A stretch of 11,437 nt of DNA, from positions 1 through 11,437 of the forward strand of contig QQSG01000039.1 in the NCBI GenBank assembly GCA_003602665.1. Direction: 5' to 3'. Positions 1-6,807 of this stretch are shown here, one piece after another. A program made the position numbers and the translations under genes. The notes beneath the pieces are model-generated. The model had not been told where the DNA came from. It saw only the letters and a list, made by a program, of their open reading frames with translations, and searched no databases. Every line of letters starts with the position of its first letter. Within the stretch, counting starts at the first letter, position 1. This DNA comes from Candidatus Poseidoniales archaeon. Its GTDB lineage: Archaea > Thermoplasmatota > Poseidoniia > Poseidoniales > Poseidoniaceae.

Positions 1-650
1 CCATCAATCGTCCAAACTTCAACAGTTCCAGGTCGAACTTGATGTACATCCTGAAACAAAGATGTTCCATCAAGCGGATACTCCCACACAAGTCGAGCAA
101 GAAGGGCTTCCATGTCCATTTGCGGGTTGTATTGTGGATGTGCATGGAATGCTTTTGCTTCACTTGCAAAAAGAAGTGAACCGTCTATGTTCGTCCTCAA
201 GAGAGGTTTGATTCCCATCTCATCACGGGCAAGAATTAATTGTCCGTTAATTGGATCCCATAGACTCAATGAGAACATTCCATCAAGTTGTTTCAACCAC
301 TTACAATGATCTTCAGCTATTGGATGTTCTAATCCGTATGTTGCGCTTTTGTGCAAGGCGAGAATAGATTCACTATCACCCATCGTCTCCCATGGGTAGG
401 TAGCGTTGCTCTCCCTGAGTTCTTGGTAGTTGTAGATTTCACCATTAACGATGAGAATGCAACCATGTTCAGAGGATATCGGTTGCGGACTTCCTTCCAA
501 ATCAACAATTGCAAGACGTGAATGACCCAAAGAAATGTGATCATCATTCCAAAATCCTGTACCATCTGGCCCACGATGATGTTGGAGACGGGTCATACTC
601 TTGACGACAGAAGGTTCTGGCGAACCAAGCATGCCAGAAATCCCACACAT
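1..650 (-). CDS. asnB: Asparagine synthetase-type class II glutamine amidotransferase, N-terminal part (partial)
   Basis: The first 216 codons are present and the 3' end lies beyond base 1. The protein begins MCGISGMLG, so removal of Met exposes the Cys nucleophile (Cys2) of N-terminal-nucleophile glutamine amidotransferases; this fixes the start at 648-650. Further class II marks follow in order: HHRGPDGTG, the SRLAIVDL strand, NGEIYNY, GDSESI, LARDEMGIKPL and FASEAKA. This domain hydrolyses glutamine and passes ammonia to an ATP-dependent synthetase domain that makes asparagine from aspartate; that domain should lie off the window. Spacing and motifs fit AsnB better than GlmS or PurF, but AsnB-like enzymes that modify surface sugars or peptides cannot be excluded from the N-terminal half alone. 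It lies 54 bp after the short membrane frame and appears to have its own promoter (TATAAA, 675-680) and a palindrome at 661-677. The family call is firm; the exact substrate is inferred. Confidence 0.9.
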   Translation of the reverse strand, partial: MCGISGMLGSPEPSVVKSMTRLQHHRGPDGTGFWNDDHISLGHSRLAIVDLEGSPQPISSEHGCILIVNGEIYNYQELRESNATYPWETMGDSESILALHKSATYGLEHPIAEDHCKWLKQLDGMFSLSLWDPINGQLILARDEMGIKPLLRTNIDGSLLFASEAKAFHAHPQYNPQMDMEALLARLVWEYPLDGTSLFQDVHQVRPGTVEVWTID

Positions 651-660
651 ATCTCACAGG

Positions 661-677
661 AAACGTCCATGACGTTT
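661..677. promoter_or_regulatory. Perfect palindrome overlapping the asnB promoter (possible operator)
   Basis: The sequence aaacgtc-cat-gacgttt is a perfect 7-bp inverted repeat around a 3-bp centre. It overlaps the inner half of the TATAAA element and covers the gap between it and the asparagine synthetase start codon. That is where archaeal repressors usually bind to block TFB/RNA polymerase recruitment. Which regulator would bind is unknown. The symmetry is seen directly; the function is inferred. Confidence 0.45.
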
Positions 678-680
678 ATA
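675..680 (-). promoter_or_regulatory. TATA-box-like element of the asparagine synthetase gene
   Basis: On the minus strand this reads TATAAA and lies 25-30 nt before the A of the start codon at 650. In archaea the TATA box sits about 26 nt before the transcription start, so transcription would begin at or next to the ATG, giving a leaderless mRNA. No good Shine-Dalgarno sequence precedes this ATG, which agrees. The promoter role is inferred from position and composition. Confidence 0.5.
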
Positions 681-698
681 CCATCGCTTTCGCAATGG
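681..698. repeat. Imperfect hairpin between the short membrane frame and asnB
   Basis: ccatcgc-tttc-gcaatgg can form a 7-bp stem with one mismatch and a 4-nt loop. It lies just upstream of the asnB TATA-like element and 7 bp after the stop codon of the short reading frame (705-707). It could end upstream transcription or be part of a second regulator site, but there is no T-run after it on the minus strand. Weak evidence on its own. Confidence 0.25.
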
Positions 699-704
699 AT
701 ATTT

Positions 705-815
705 TCACCACAATGGGTACTTGAATGCAACAACCGCTAATAAAATAACAGCGAGTCCAAAGAATGCATAGTACACCGATTGCGGCGGGTCGGAGGATGA
801 ATTGTCGTCATACAT
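705..815 (-). CDS. Possible 36-residue single-pass membrane protein (or detached C-terminus of the upstream gene)
   Basis: From ATG 813-815 the frame encodes 36 residues: MYDDNSSSDPPQ, then a clear membrane segment (YYAFFGLAVILLAVVAF), then KYPLW and a TGA stop at 705-707. The same open frame continues upstream through a possible TTG start at 852-854 (49 residues, adding a second hydrophobic patch, LVVYGWLLIP) to the TGA stop of the polyprenol-kinase-like gene at 873-875. It therefore lies exactly in frame with that gene, separated by one stop codon. Either it is a tiny translationally coupled membrane protein, or the last two helices of the kinase-like protein cut off by a nonsense mutation or base error. 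No SD motif was found for the ATG start. No function can be assigned. Confidence 0.45.
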   Translation of the reverse strand: MYDDNSSSDPPQSVYYAFFGLAVILLAVVAFKYPLW

Positions 816-872
816 GGGTATCAACAACCATCCGTAAACGACCAGATTCTTCAATATGGCGGCGGTTCGACC

Positions 873-1496
873 TCACATAACTCCCAAAAAGGGTTCGAGA
901 ATTAAGACCAAAGCCAAAGGAATAAGCAGCATTGTAGCGTTGTCATCGATGTATCGTAATCTTGGCCATTCTGCTGCAACGCACATTGGACCCATCAATG
1001 CTACGAGAAGCCATGGAGTCTCTACCCATATTGCACAAGAAGCCCAAATTAAGGCAATACCAAGCGTCCCAGACCAGATGACTGCGGATGTGGAAAAGTC
1101 CTTTCTTCGCATCTCACCAAGGAGTGGATCTCCAAGTGAGAGGCTCAATATGAGTGGATATGCATACGCCTTATCGGGTGCCAAAAGTAAGACCATACCT
1201 ATGCCAATTGCACCCCATGCCAAGGCAGAAACTTGCTTAGCCTCATATGCACGTTGGCCAATTATTGTGACACCAAACTTGAGCCGAAGAGCCTCACCTA
1301 CGATGGCCACGAGAATAACGACAGAAACGAGTTGAGATAATGAGAGGTTTACAGCATCAGCAACATCTTCTCCGAATTCAAAATACAATACAGGAATAAA
1401 TGACATACCGAGGTGAATTCCTCTACGAAGAAGGTGTCCAGACATACCACCAACCGATTGGTCAACTGGATTCGTCATCTCAACTTGGTCACTCAT
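873..1496 (-). CDS. Dolichol/phytol kinase-like (DGK1/SEC59/VTE5 family) membrane protein
   Basis: This 207-residue protein has about six hydrophobic segments. It carries the marks of the CTP-dependent polyprenol, phytol and diacylglycerol kinase family: LLRRGIHLG near the N-terminus (22-30), QRAYEAKQVSALAWGAIG (81-98), the SLGDPLLGE signature (120-128) and, near the C-terminus, E176 with IDDNATMLLIPL (183-194). Relatives phosphorylate a lipid alcohol in the membrane using CTP. In an archaeon a dolichol-like carrier for glycosylation or recycling of an isoprenoid alcohol is plausible, but the substrate is inferred. The ATG at 1494-1496 lies inside the end of meaB (8-nt overlap) and has a GAGG motif 7 nt upstream (1504-1507), so translation is probably coupled. 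It ends at a TGA beyond which the same frame stays open for 55 codons up to the next stop at 705-707. Confidence 0.75.
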   Translation of the reverse strand: MSDQVEMTNPVDQSVGGMSGHLLRRGIHLGMSFIPVLYFEFGEDVADAVNLSLSQLVSVVILVAIVGEALRLKFGVTIIGQRAYEAKQVSALAWGAIGIGMVLLLAPDKAYAYPLILSLSLGDPLLGEMRRKDFSTSAVIWSGTLGIALIWASCAIWVETPWLLVALMGPMCVAAEWPRLRYIDDNATMLLIPLALVLILEPFLGVM

Positions 1497-2376
1497 CTTC
1501 TGCCCTCAGTTTTACATAGGCTTCATCGAAACCAATCAAACCTTTCTCTAGATTGGTAAGAATATCATTGAATTGAGAATGGTTGAGAATTTGCCGTTCA
1601 TGATGAGAAAGAATACGCTCTCTCCAGCGTGCTCTTTCTGCCCGTGATGTTTGTTTTAATTCCATCAAAAGAGATGCAGCTTCATCAATTCCATCACCCC
1701 TCAATGCACTTACAAGTTGAACTTCAGGTGGAGTAGGATTACCGAGTTGAAGGGATTCTCGCAATTCATTCGCATGCCGTTCAGCACCAGGGAGGTCTGA
1801 TTTATTGACAAGTATAGCATCGGCAAGCTCGAGCAATCCTGCTTTTTCTGCTTGGACACCGTCGCCTCTAGCGGGGCCTTCAATCAAGACGATTCTATCG
1901 GCGACTGCTGCACAACGAACTTCCGACTGTCCTGCCCCTACGGTTTCAATGATGACTCGATCCCAACCAGTCATCAAGAGACAGGATGCCATTTCTTGAA
2001 CAACTGATGGTACTGAGCCACTGGATTTTCTTGTCGCAACCGAACGTACGTAAACCAAGTCTTTTTTCTCAGGATGATCGACGACTGTCATTCGTACACG
2101 GTCGCCGAGTAATGCACCTCCAGATCGTGGAGAGGATGGATCAACTGCTAGAACCCCAATCTTCATTCCATCATTAGTCCATACGTGGAGCAATCGATCG
2201 AGAAGGCAAGATTTGCCAACACCTGGCGGGCCAGTAAGTGCTAGAATTCTCCAGTCATCGGATTCATCAATCTCTGATTCAAGTACAGTCTCCCCATTTT
2301 CGATAGAGGATAAAAGACGTGCTAATGCCCTTCTATCACCTTTGCGAGCATGCGAAACCAACTGTTCCAAGAACAT
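1489..2376 (-). CDS. meaB: Methylmalonyl-CoA mutase-associated GTPase MeaB/ArgK
   Basis: This G3E-family GTPase of 295 residues guards and reloads adenosylcobalamin in methylmalonyl-CoA mutase. Seen in order are the P-loop GPPGVGKS (49-56), the family block AVDPSSPRSGGALLGDRVRM, ETVGAGQSEV (switch region), and the guanine-specificity motif NKSD in ILVNKSDLPGA. E. coli ArgK has about 330 residues, so this form is somewhat short, mainly at the C-terminal dimer arm. ATG 2374-2376 was chosen; the preceding in-frame GTG (2377-2379) is an alternative. GAGGTG abuts the ATG, too close for normal SD spacing. The stop of the cobalamin-binding subunit lies only 4 nt before the ATG, so the two are surely cotranscribed. 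This context supports the mutase-chaperone role over an arginine-transport role once proposed for ArgK. Confidence 0.95.
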   Translation of the reverse strand: MFLEQLVSHARKGDRRALARLLSSIENGETVLESEIDESDDWRILALTGPPGVGKSCLLDRLLHVWTNDGMKIGVLAVDPSSPRSGGALLGDRVRMTVVDHPEKKDLVYVRSVATRKSSGSVPSVVQEMASCLLMTGWDRVIIETVGAGQSEVRCAAVADRIVLIEGPARGDGVQAEKAGLLELADAILVNKSDLPGAERHANELRESLQLGNPTPPEVQLVSALRGDGIDEAASLLMELKQTSRAERARWRERILSHHERQILNHSQFNDILTNLEKGLIGFDEAYVKLRAEDE

Positions 2377-2380
2377 CACC

Positions 2381-2827
2381 TCAAGAAAGCCCTGTCCAAT
2401 GCCAACCTGTATCGCTGCCTACGCCCGCATCGTTTCTTTCAACAGCGGTTTCAATAAAAGCGACCATTTCTTCTGTGGAAGTTCCAGGTCCAAAGATGGC
2501 CTTTACGCCTGCTTGAAACAAAGCTTCACGATCGTCCTCAGGGATAATCCCGCCTCCGAATACAATGACGTCACCCATGTCGTTTTCTCGGAGTGTTTCA
2601 CAGATCCGAGGGAACAGATGTCCATGGGCCCCAGATAACGATGAGAGACCAAGTAAGCGAGCATCTTCATCACGAACGGTTTCAATAATTTGAGCAGGAG
2701 TTCGCCGTAGACCGGTGTAAATGACTTCATGACCAGCGTCTCGTAAGGCTCGAGCCACAACCTTTGCACCCCTGTCATGACCATCAAGTCCGGGTTTGGC
2801 AATAATAATCCTCAACGGTTTGTCCAT
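2381..2827 (-). CDS. mcmA2: Methylmalonyl-CoA mutase small (cobalamin-binding) subunit
   Basis: At 148 residues this is a complete stand-alone B12-binding domain. It shows the base-off/His-on signature DGHDRG (D15-x-H17-x-x-G20), where His17 would be the lower ligand to cobalt, then LSSLSGAHGH and the glycine turn VIVFGGGIIPEDD. In split mutases of archaea and some bacteria this subunit pairs with a large catalytic chain of about 550 residues to turn (R)-methylmalonyl-CoA into succinyl-CoA. The large chain is not in this window. Other B12 proteins (glutamate or isobutyryl-CoA mutases, methyltransferases) share the fold, but the sequence type, the adjacent meaB and the nearby propionyl-CoA carboxylase favour methylmalonyl-CoA mutase. 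The gene leads the minus-strand operon, with a TATA-like hexamer 23-28 nt upstream of its ATG. Confidence 0.93.
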   Translation of the reverse strand: MDKPLRIIIAKPGLDGHDRGAKVVARALRDAGHEVIYTGLRRTPAQIIETVRDEDARLLGLSSLSGAHGHLFPRICETLRENDMGDVIVFGGGIIPEDDREALFQAGVKAIFGPGTSTEEMVAFIETAVERNDAGVGSDTGWHWTGLS

Positions 2828-2948
2828 GCTTAATCCAGTGGCACGTGGGTTATGAATGACTCGTCCAATCTACGTAAAGCAGAGTCTTTTCACCAATTTG
2901 GAACAAAATCGTCGATGAGATGAAATGCAAGAAAGAGAGAGGATTAGC
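2828..2948. other. Divergent intergenic region between mutase operon and acyltransferase
   Basis: Both transcription units start here, facing away from each other. The leftward promoter hexamer is at 2850-2855. For the rightward gene no clear TATA-like hexamer was found: AATTTG near 2895-2900 or ACAAAAT near 2903-2909 are the most A/T-rich candidates. An SD-like GAGAGGA lies at 2937-2943, before the preferred ATG at 2949. No RNA gene or long hairpin was found. Confidence 0.5.
2850..2855 (-). promoter_or_regulatory. TATA-like element for the mutase/meaB operon
   Basis: The minus strand reads TCATAA, ending 23 nt and starting 28 nt before the start codon at 2827. This is the same hexamer at the same distance as the one before the giant secreted protein (7096-7101). 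It predicts a leaderless or nearly leaderless transcript. A CACGTG hexamer (2842-2847) lies between it and the ATG, but six bases are too few to call an operator. Confidence 0.45.
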
Positions 2949-4553
2949 ATGGCATGGGAGAAAGACCCGGATGCACTCAAACCTAGCAAGGGCTACACAC
3001 GTGTGCGAAGAGTCAATCGAGCACTCATGGACACATGGTTCAGAGAAATATCCTTGGTTGACCTTGACACATTACCTGAGGAAGGCGGCATAGTGTTCAC
3101 TGCATGGCACCCTGGCGGCCTTATTGATCCAATGTTGATGATGGCAGCCTTACCTGGGGGCCTGACATTCGCTGCGAAAAGCCCATTGTTCAAAACTCCA
3201 ATTTTAGGACGTATACTTCGAGCAATCGATGCAAAACCTGTCTTTCGGCCACAAGATAACGTAGGCGATAAAGAGGAGAGAAAGAAAGCCAACTCAGGTC
3301 TTATTGACACCCTTTCCTCTAGTGTTGCTAATGGACAACGTGTTGCAATTTTTCCCGAAGGAATCACTCACACAAAGGCACATCCTGTAAAAATGCGTAC
3401 AGGTGCTGCACGTATCCTTCTCGATTCGATTCGAAAAGCAGATGAGATGGATAAACCAAGACCTCACCTTGTCCCTATTGGGTTGCATTACAGTGATCAA
3501 CATCAGTTCAGGGAACGGGTAAGTTTGCAAGTCAATCGTCGCCTTACGTATCCACCACTACCTGGTGAAGATGGTGCATTAGAACCATCATCAGAAGAAC
3601 TTGCGGAGCATGGTGACCTAGCTCATGATCGAGTATGGTGTGAAGAAATGACCAACTTACTCCATACTGAAATCCAACGTTGCAATCAAGCCCAAGAGAC
3701 ATGGGAAGATCGAGAACTTGTTTGGCGTGCTCGACGTATGATCCACACTGCTCGTAGCGGGGATGAGGTAAAACCAATCACATTTCATGAAGCCGTCCTT
3801 GGTTCTCGTCGAGTTCGTGCTGCATGGCAATACCTTGCCCAGAACGACCCAGAACGCAACCTTGAGATGGAAACTAAATTCAAAAAGCATCATAGTGAGA
3901 TGGAACACATTGGACTTCGATCATGGGAATTACGTGACCGAGAAAAAAAGATATCCAAAAAAGCCTTCTTGAAGAATATGATCTTGTGGATATGGTCTGC
4001 TTCATGGATGCTGGGGATTGTAACTTGGTCTGCAATGATAGGAACAATCGTACCCTACATGTTCATTCGACTTGTCATTATCATCCAATCGAAGAATGAA
4101 GAAACCCATTCTGCAATTGGATCGATGAAACTTCTCTATTCAGTGGCCTTATATCCGATATGGTGGATCTTCACTTCAATTTCTATAGGGTGGTTACTTG
4201 CGTCTAAGAATTCCTTCCTACAGGATGTCGAATTACCTGGTTATATTCTTCCAGCATTAGCGTTCATTCCCTGGCCACTTGTATCCCTTATCCTCCTTGT
4301 CTGGTGGCCAATCTCTGCTCGCCTTCATCTCAAATTATTCGAGCGCTTGTGCAAGTCTTGGAGAAATCTACGGCTTTGGTCCAAGTTACGAAGTGGGCAA
4401 GTTGAGTGGCAAGATCTGATAGAAATGCATCACCAATTGGCAAAGGAAATGGCGTCCATTGGTGAGGGATTGATTTTACCAGGGGACCCTGACTGGAGAG
4501 ATCCTCCATACGGCAAAGAAGATTGGGAAGTGGTTCATTTACGAACCTCTTGA
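2949..4553 (+). CDS. PlsC/GPT2-like membrane-bound lipid acyltransferase
   Basis: The 534-residue protein has an N-terminal acyltransferase domain and about three C-terminal membrane spans. Motif I reads WHPGGLIDP (H54, D60), motif III FPEGITHTKAHPVKMRTGAARI (FPEG at 135-138), and LVPIGLHY resembles the P-rich motif IV. Hydrophobic stretches lie near residues 340-382, 395-420 and 431-460. PlsC-fold enzymes move an acyl chain from acyl-CoA or acyl-ACP to glycerol-3-phosphate or a lysophospholipid; this layout (soluble LPLAT domain plus C-terminal helices) resembles the fungal/bacterial GPT2 branch. The His-Asp spacing here is five residues rather than the usual HX4D. ATG 2949 was chosen because GAGAGGA precedes it; an in-frame ATG at 2925 would add 8 residues. 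A fatty-acyl transferase is unexpected in an archaeon with ether lipids, though such genes have been noted in Marine Group II. Acceptor unknown. Confidence 0.82.
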   Translation: MAWEKDPDALKPSKGYTRVRRVNRALMDTWFREISLVDLDTLPEEGGIVFTAWHPGGLIDPMLMMAALPGGLTFAAKSPLFKTPILGRILRAIDAKPVFRPQDNVGDKEERKKANSGLIDTLSSSVANGQRVAIFPEGITHTKAHPVKMRTGAARILLDSIRKADEMDKPRPHLVPIGLHYSDQHQFRERVSLQVNRRLTYPPLPGEDGALEPSSEELAEHGDLAHDRVWCEEMTNLLHTEIQRCNQAQETWEDRELVWRARRMIHTARSGDEVKPITFHEAVLGSRRVRAAWQYLAQNDPERNLEMETKFKKHHSEMEHIGLRSWELRDREKKISKKAFLKNMILWIWSASWMLGIVTWSAMIGTIVPYMFIRLVIIIQSKNEETHSAIGSMKLLYSVALYPIWWIFTSISIGWLLASKNSFLQDVELPGYILPALAFIPWPLVSLILLVWWPISARLHLKLFERLCKSWRNLRLWSKLRSGQVEWQDLIEMHHQLAKEMASIGEGLILPGDPDWRDPPYGKEDWEVVHLRTS

Positions 4554-4599
4554 AGGCCGATGTTTACCGTTGTAATCAAGGGCAACCAATAAGGGCGGT

Positions 4600-6180
4600 A
4601 TGCCCAAGCAGGAACTGGTGAGCAAGATGTCTTCGACAGAAAAACGTCTCAATGACCTTCGTGCAAGAAAATCTCGAAGTGAAGCAGGAGGCGGACAAGC
4701 ACGAATTGAGGCACAGCACAATCGAGGAAAAATGACGGCACGTGAGCGCCTTGAGATGCTCCTTGACGATGGTTCATTCCAAGAGATAGATGCACTTGTT
4801 GAACATCGATGTCGTGATTTTGACATGGACAAAAACGTCATCCCCGGCGATGGAGTGGTTACTGGCCATGGAATGATTAACGGTCGAGAAGTATTCGCTT
4901 TTGCTCAAGATTTCACTGTCTATGGAGGTTCCTTAGGAGAGATGCATGGGCTAAAAATCTGCAAAGTCCTCGACATGGCTCTCAAGACTGGACGCCCAGT
5001 TATTGGCTTGAACGACTCCGGCGGAGCACGTATTCAGGAAGGAGTTGCATCATTAGGCTCCTATGCTGAAATTTTCTTCAGAAACGTACGTGCATCAGGC
5101 GTAGTACCCCAGATCAGTGTCATCATGGGTCCATGTGCTGGTGGAGCAGTCTACAGTCCTGCAATTACTGATTTCGTAATTATGGTGGACAAAACTGCTC
5201 ACATGTTTATCACAGGTCCAGAAGTCATCAAGACCGTAACAAACGAAGTCGTGTCCTTCGAAGACCTAGGGGGGGCAATGACGCATGCATCGAAGTCAGG
5301 AGTGTCTCACTTCACTGCTGACAGTGATGATTCGGCTATTCAACTGGCTCGAGATCTTTGTGACATGTTCCCTTCAAACAACATGTCGCGTGCTCCAGTT
5401 CGAAAGACATCTGATGATCCATACCGGAGCTGTGAGGCTTTGAGCGATATCATTCCAGAAGATTCCAACAAACCTTACGATGTGACTGATGTTATTCGAG
5501 AAGTCCTCGATGACGGAGGTTTCTTAGAAGTTCAAGCCGATTATGCAATGAACATCGTCTGCGGCTTTGGACATTTAGCAGGACATACCGTGGGCGTCGT
5601 TGCAAACCAGCCAAAGATTCTCGCAGGATGCCTCGATATCGATGCAAGCGATAAAGCGGCACGATTTGTACGATTTTGTGATGCCTTCAATATACCATTA
5701 GTGACTCTTGAAGACGTACCTGGATTCCTACCCGGGACCAATCAAGAATGGGGTGGAATCATTCGTCATGGTGCTAAGTTACTGTACGCATACGCTGAAG
5801 CAACTGTTCCTAAGTTGACAGTTATTCTCAGAAAAGCATACGGTGGTGCCTACGACGTCATGTCCTCAAAGCATATTCGTGGAGATTACAATGTTGCTTG
5901 GCCTGGAGCTGAATTAGCAGTTATGGGTGCTGATGGTGCCGTAGAAATCATTCATCGCAGAAGGCTCAAGCAAGCACGAAATCAAGACCAAGAACGTGAG
6001 CGACTTGTATCAGACTTTACAGAAACCTTTGCAAATCCATACAAGGCTGCTGCAATGGGATACATCGACGATGTTATCGAGCCAAGCGAAACTCGCTCTA
6101 AACTTTCAAGAGCACTCTTGATGCTCCTTGATAAAGAAGAAATCAGACCTGCAAAGAAGCACGGTAACATTCCACTTTGA
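4600..6180 (+). CDS. pccB: Propionyl-CoA carboxylase carboxyltransferase (beta) subunit
   Basis: This 526-residue acyl-CoA carboxylase beta chain moves CO2 from carboxybiotin to propionyl-CoA, giving methylmalonyl-CoA. It starts with the usual TEKRLNDLRAR...GGGQARIEAQHNRGKMTARERL region. GGARIQEG (141-148) and GPCAGGAVYSPA (177-188) form the N-terminal oxyanion/CoA half; DVPGFLPGTNQEWGGIIRHGAK and RKAYGGAYDVMSSKH form the C-terminal half. The Asp in GGAYDVM (residue 419) matches the position (Asp422 in Streptomyces PccB) where Asp goes with propionyl-CoA and Ile with acetyl-CoA preference. Length fits the family (about 510-540). Two starts are possible: 4600, with TGTAAT 24-29 nt upstream as in leaderless units, and 4627, with GGTGAG at 4617-4622. 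The longer form is kept. The gene follows the acyltransferase by 46 bp and leads a carboxylase gene set. Confidence 0.95.
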   Translation: MPKQELVSKMSSTEKRLNDLRARKSRSEAGGGQARIEAQHNRGKMTARERLEMLLDDGSFQEIDALVEHRCRDFDMDKNVIPGDGVVTGHGMINGREVFAFAQDFTVYGGSLGEMHGLKICKVLDMALKTGRPVIGLNDSGGARIQEGVASLGSYAEIFFRNVRASGVVPQISVIMGPCAGGAVYSPAITDFVIMVDKTAHMFITGPEVIKTVTNEVVSFEDLGGAMTHASKSGVSHFTADSDDSAIQLARDLCDMFPSNNMSRAPVRKTSDDPYRSCEALSDIIPEDSNKPYDVTDVIREVLDDGGFLEVQADYAMNIVCGFGHLAGHTVGVVANQPKILAGCLDIDASDKAARFVRFCDAFNIPLVTLEDVPGFLPGTNQEWGGIIRHGAKLLYAYAEATVPKLTVILRKAYGGAYDVMSSKHIRGDYNVAWPGAELAVMGADGAVEIIHRRRLKQARNQDQERERLVSDFTETFANPYKAAAMGYIDDVIEPSETRSKLSRALLMLLDKEEIRPAKKHGNIPL

Positions 6181-6189
6181 GGTATTCTC

Positions 6190-6378
6190 ATGACCGATGA
6201 TCAAACATTACGAATGGCCGCTATCGCAGCAGTCCTAAGCATGGTTGATGCTGGCACAGATGACCCATCCATAAGAGGGCGTCAATCTGGAGAAGCATGG
6301 GCACAAGACCATCGCAGAATTGTTATGGGCAAATCTTCGCTCATGGCTCAACGAAGTAGCCGCAGCCCATGGAGATGA
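6190..6378 (+). CDS. Small 62-residue protein of the carboxylase operon, function unknown
   Basis: The gene sits 9 nt after the pccB stop and 4 nt before the biotin carrier start. A good Shine-Dalgarno GAGGT (6179-6183) overlaps the pccB stop and stands 6 nt from the ATG. The protein has a short hydrophobic N-terminal helix (RMAAIAAVLSMV, 8-19) and a basic C-terminus with WAQDHRRIVMGKSSLM and a terminal RSPWR. I do not recognise a family. Its place between carboxyltransferase and carrier, with tight coupling, suggests an accessory subunit comparable in position and size to OadG-type subunits or to small extra subunits of other acyl-CoA carboxylases (actinobacterial epsilon, haloarchaeal PccX); this is inference. 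The SD, spacing and non-random composition make a real gene likely. Confidence 0.7.
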   Translation: MTDDQTLRMAAIAAVLSMVDAGTDDPSIRGRQSGEAWAQDHRRIVMGKSSLMAQRSSRSPWR

Positions 6379-6382
6379 ACAT

Positions 6383-6793
6383 ATGACTGAAAAAAGAACA
6401 GTGAAAGTTGATGGTGTTGAATTTGAGGTTGAACTCACTGCAAAGGATGATGGTTCATGGGACGCTGTCGTCGAAGGAAAAACCTTCAACATCGAAGTCC
6501 CAAATGCACAAGCTGCGCCACGTGCACGCAGAAGCAGTGGAACAAAGAAGAAGAAGAGTGGAACTGTTTCCGCTAATATTCCTGGCAAAGTCGTTACTGT
6601 AGAGGTATCTCTTGGAGACGTTGTCAAAGAAGGACAAGTCATTCTCATTCTCGAAGCTATGAAAATGCAGAATGAAATCCAAGCTCCGATCAGCGGCACT
6701 GTCATTTCAGTCTCATGTGAGGAAGGACAAGCCATTGAAGCGAATGTCCCCTTAGTGGTGATTGAACCCGATGAAACGGAAGATGAAGATTAA
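6383..6793 (+). CDS. Biotin carboxyl carrier protein (stand-alone BCCP subunit)
   Basis: At 136 residues the protein has an N-terminal acidic/beta region, an Ala/Arg/Lys-rich linker (about 43-60, with a KKKK run) and a C-terminal biotinyl domain. The biotin site is EAMKMQNEI, with Lys94 as the attachment point and the conserved AMKM tetrapeptide. The domain carries carboxybiotin between a biotin carboxylase and the PccB active site. Start 6383 was chosen because GGAGATGA (6371-6378) ends 4 nt before it and the encoded MTEKRTVKVDGVEFEVEL matches a carrier N-terminus. In many propionyl-CoA carboxylases this domain is fused to biotin carboxylase; here it is separate, and no carboxylase gene lies in the window. 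Within the window its only candidate carboxyltransferase partner is PccB. Confidence 0.93.
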   Translation: MTEKRTVKVDGVEFEVELTAKDDGSWDAVVEGKTFNIEVPNAQAAPRARRSSGTKKKKSGTVSANIPGKVVTVEVSLGDVVKEGQVILILEAMKMQNEIQAPISGTVISVSCEEGQAIEANVPLVVIEPDETEDED

Positions 6794-6807
6794 ACAAAAG
6801 CAACAGT

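Noticed and set aside
856..1335. Open frame of 159 codons on the plus strand
   Set aside because: It lies wholly antisense to the polyprenol-kinase-like gene, whose family motifs are clear. Its translation has no recognisable features.
2842..2847. CACGTG palindrome in the mutase promoter
   Set aside because: Only six bases are symmetric and such a hexamer is frequent by chance, so it is mentioned but not called an operator.
3294..3908. Several minus-strand frames of 77-83 codons within the acyltransferase gene
   Set aside because: They are antisense to a gene with intact PlsC motifs and have no start signals or recognisable content.
6320..6382. Longer start for the biotin carrier at ATG 6320
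   Set aside because: The extra 21 residues overlap the 62-residue gene and do not resemble a carrier N-terminus; the GGAGATGA motif points to ATG 6383.
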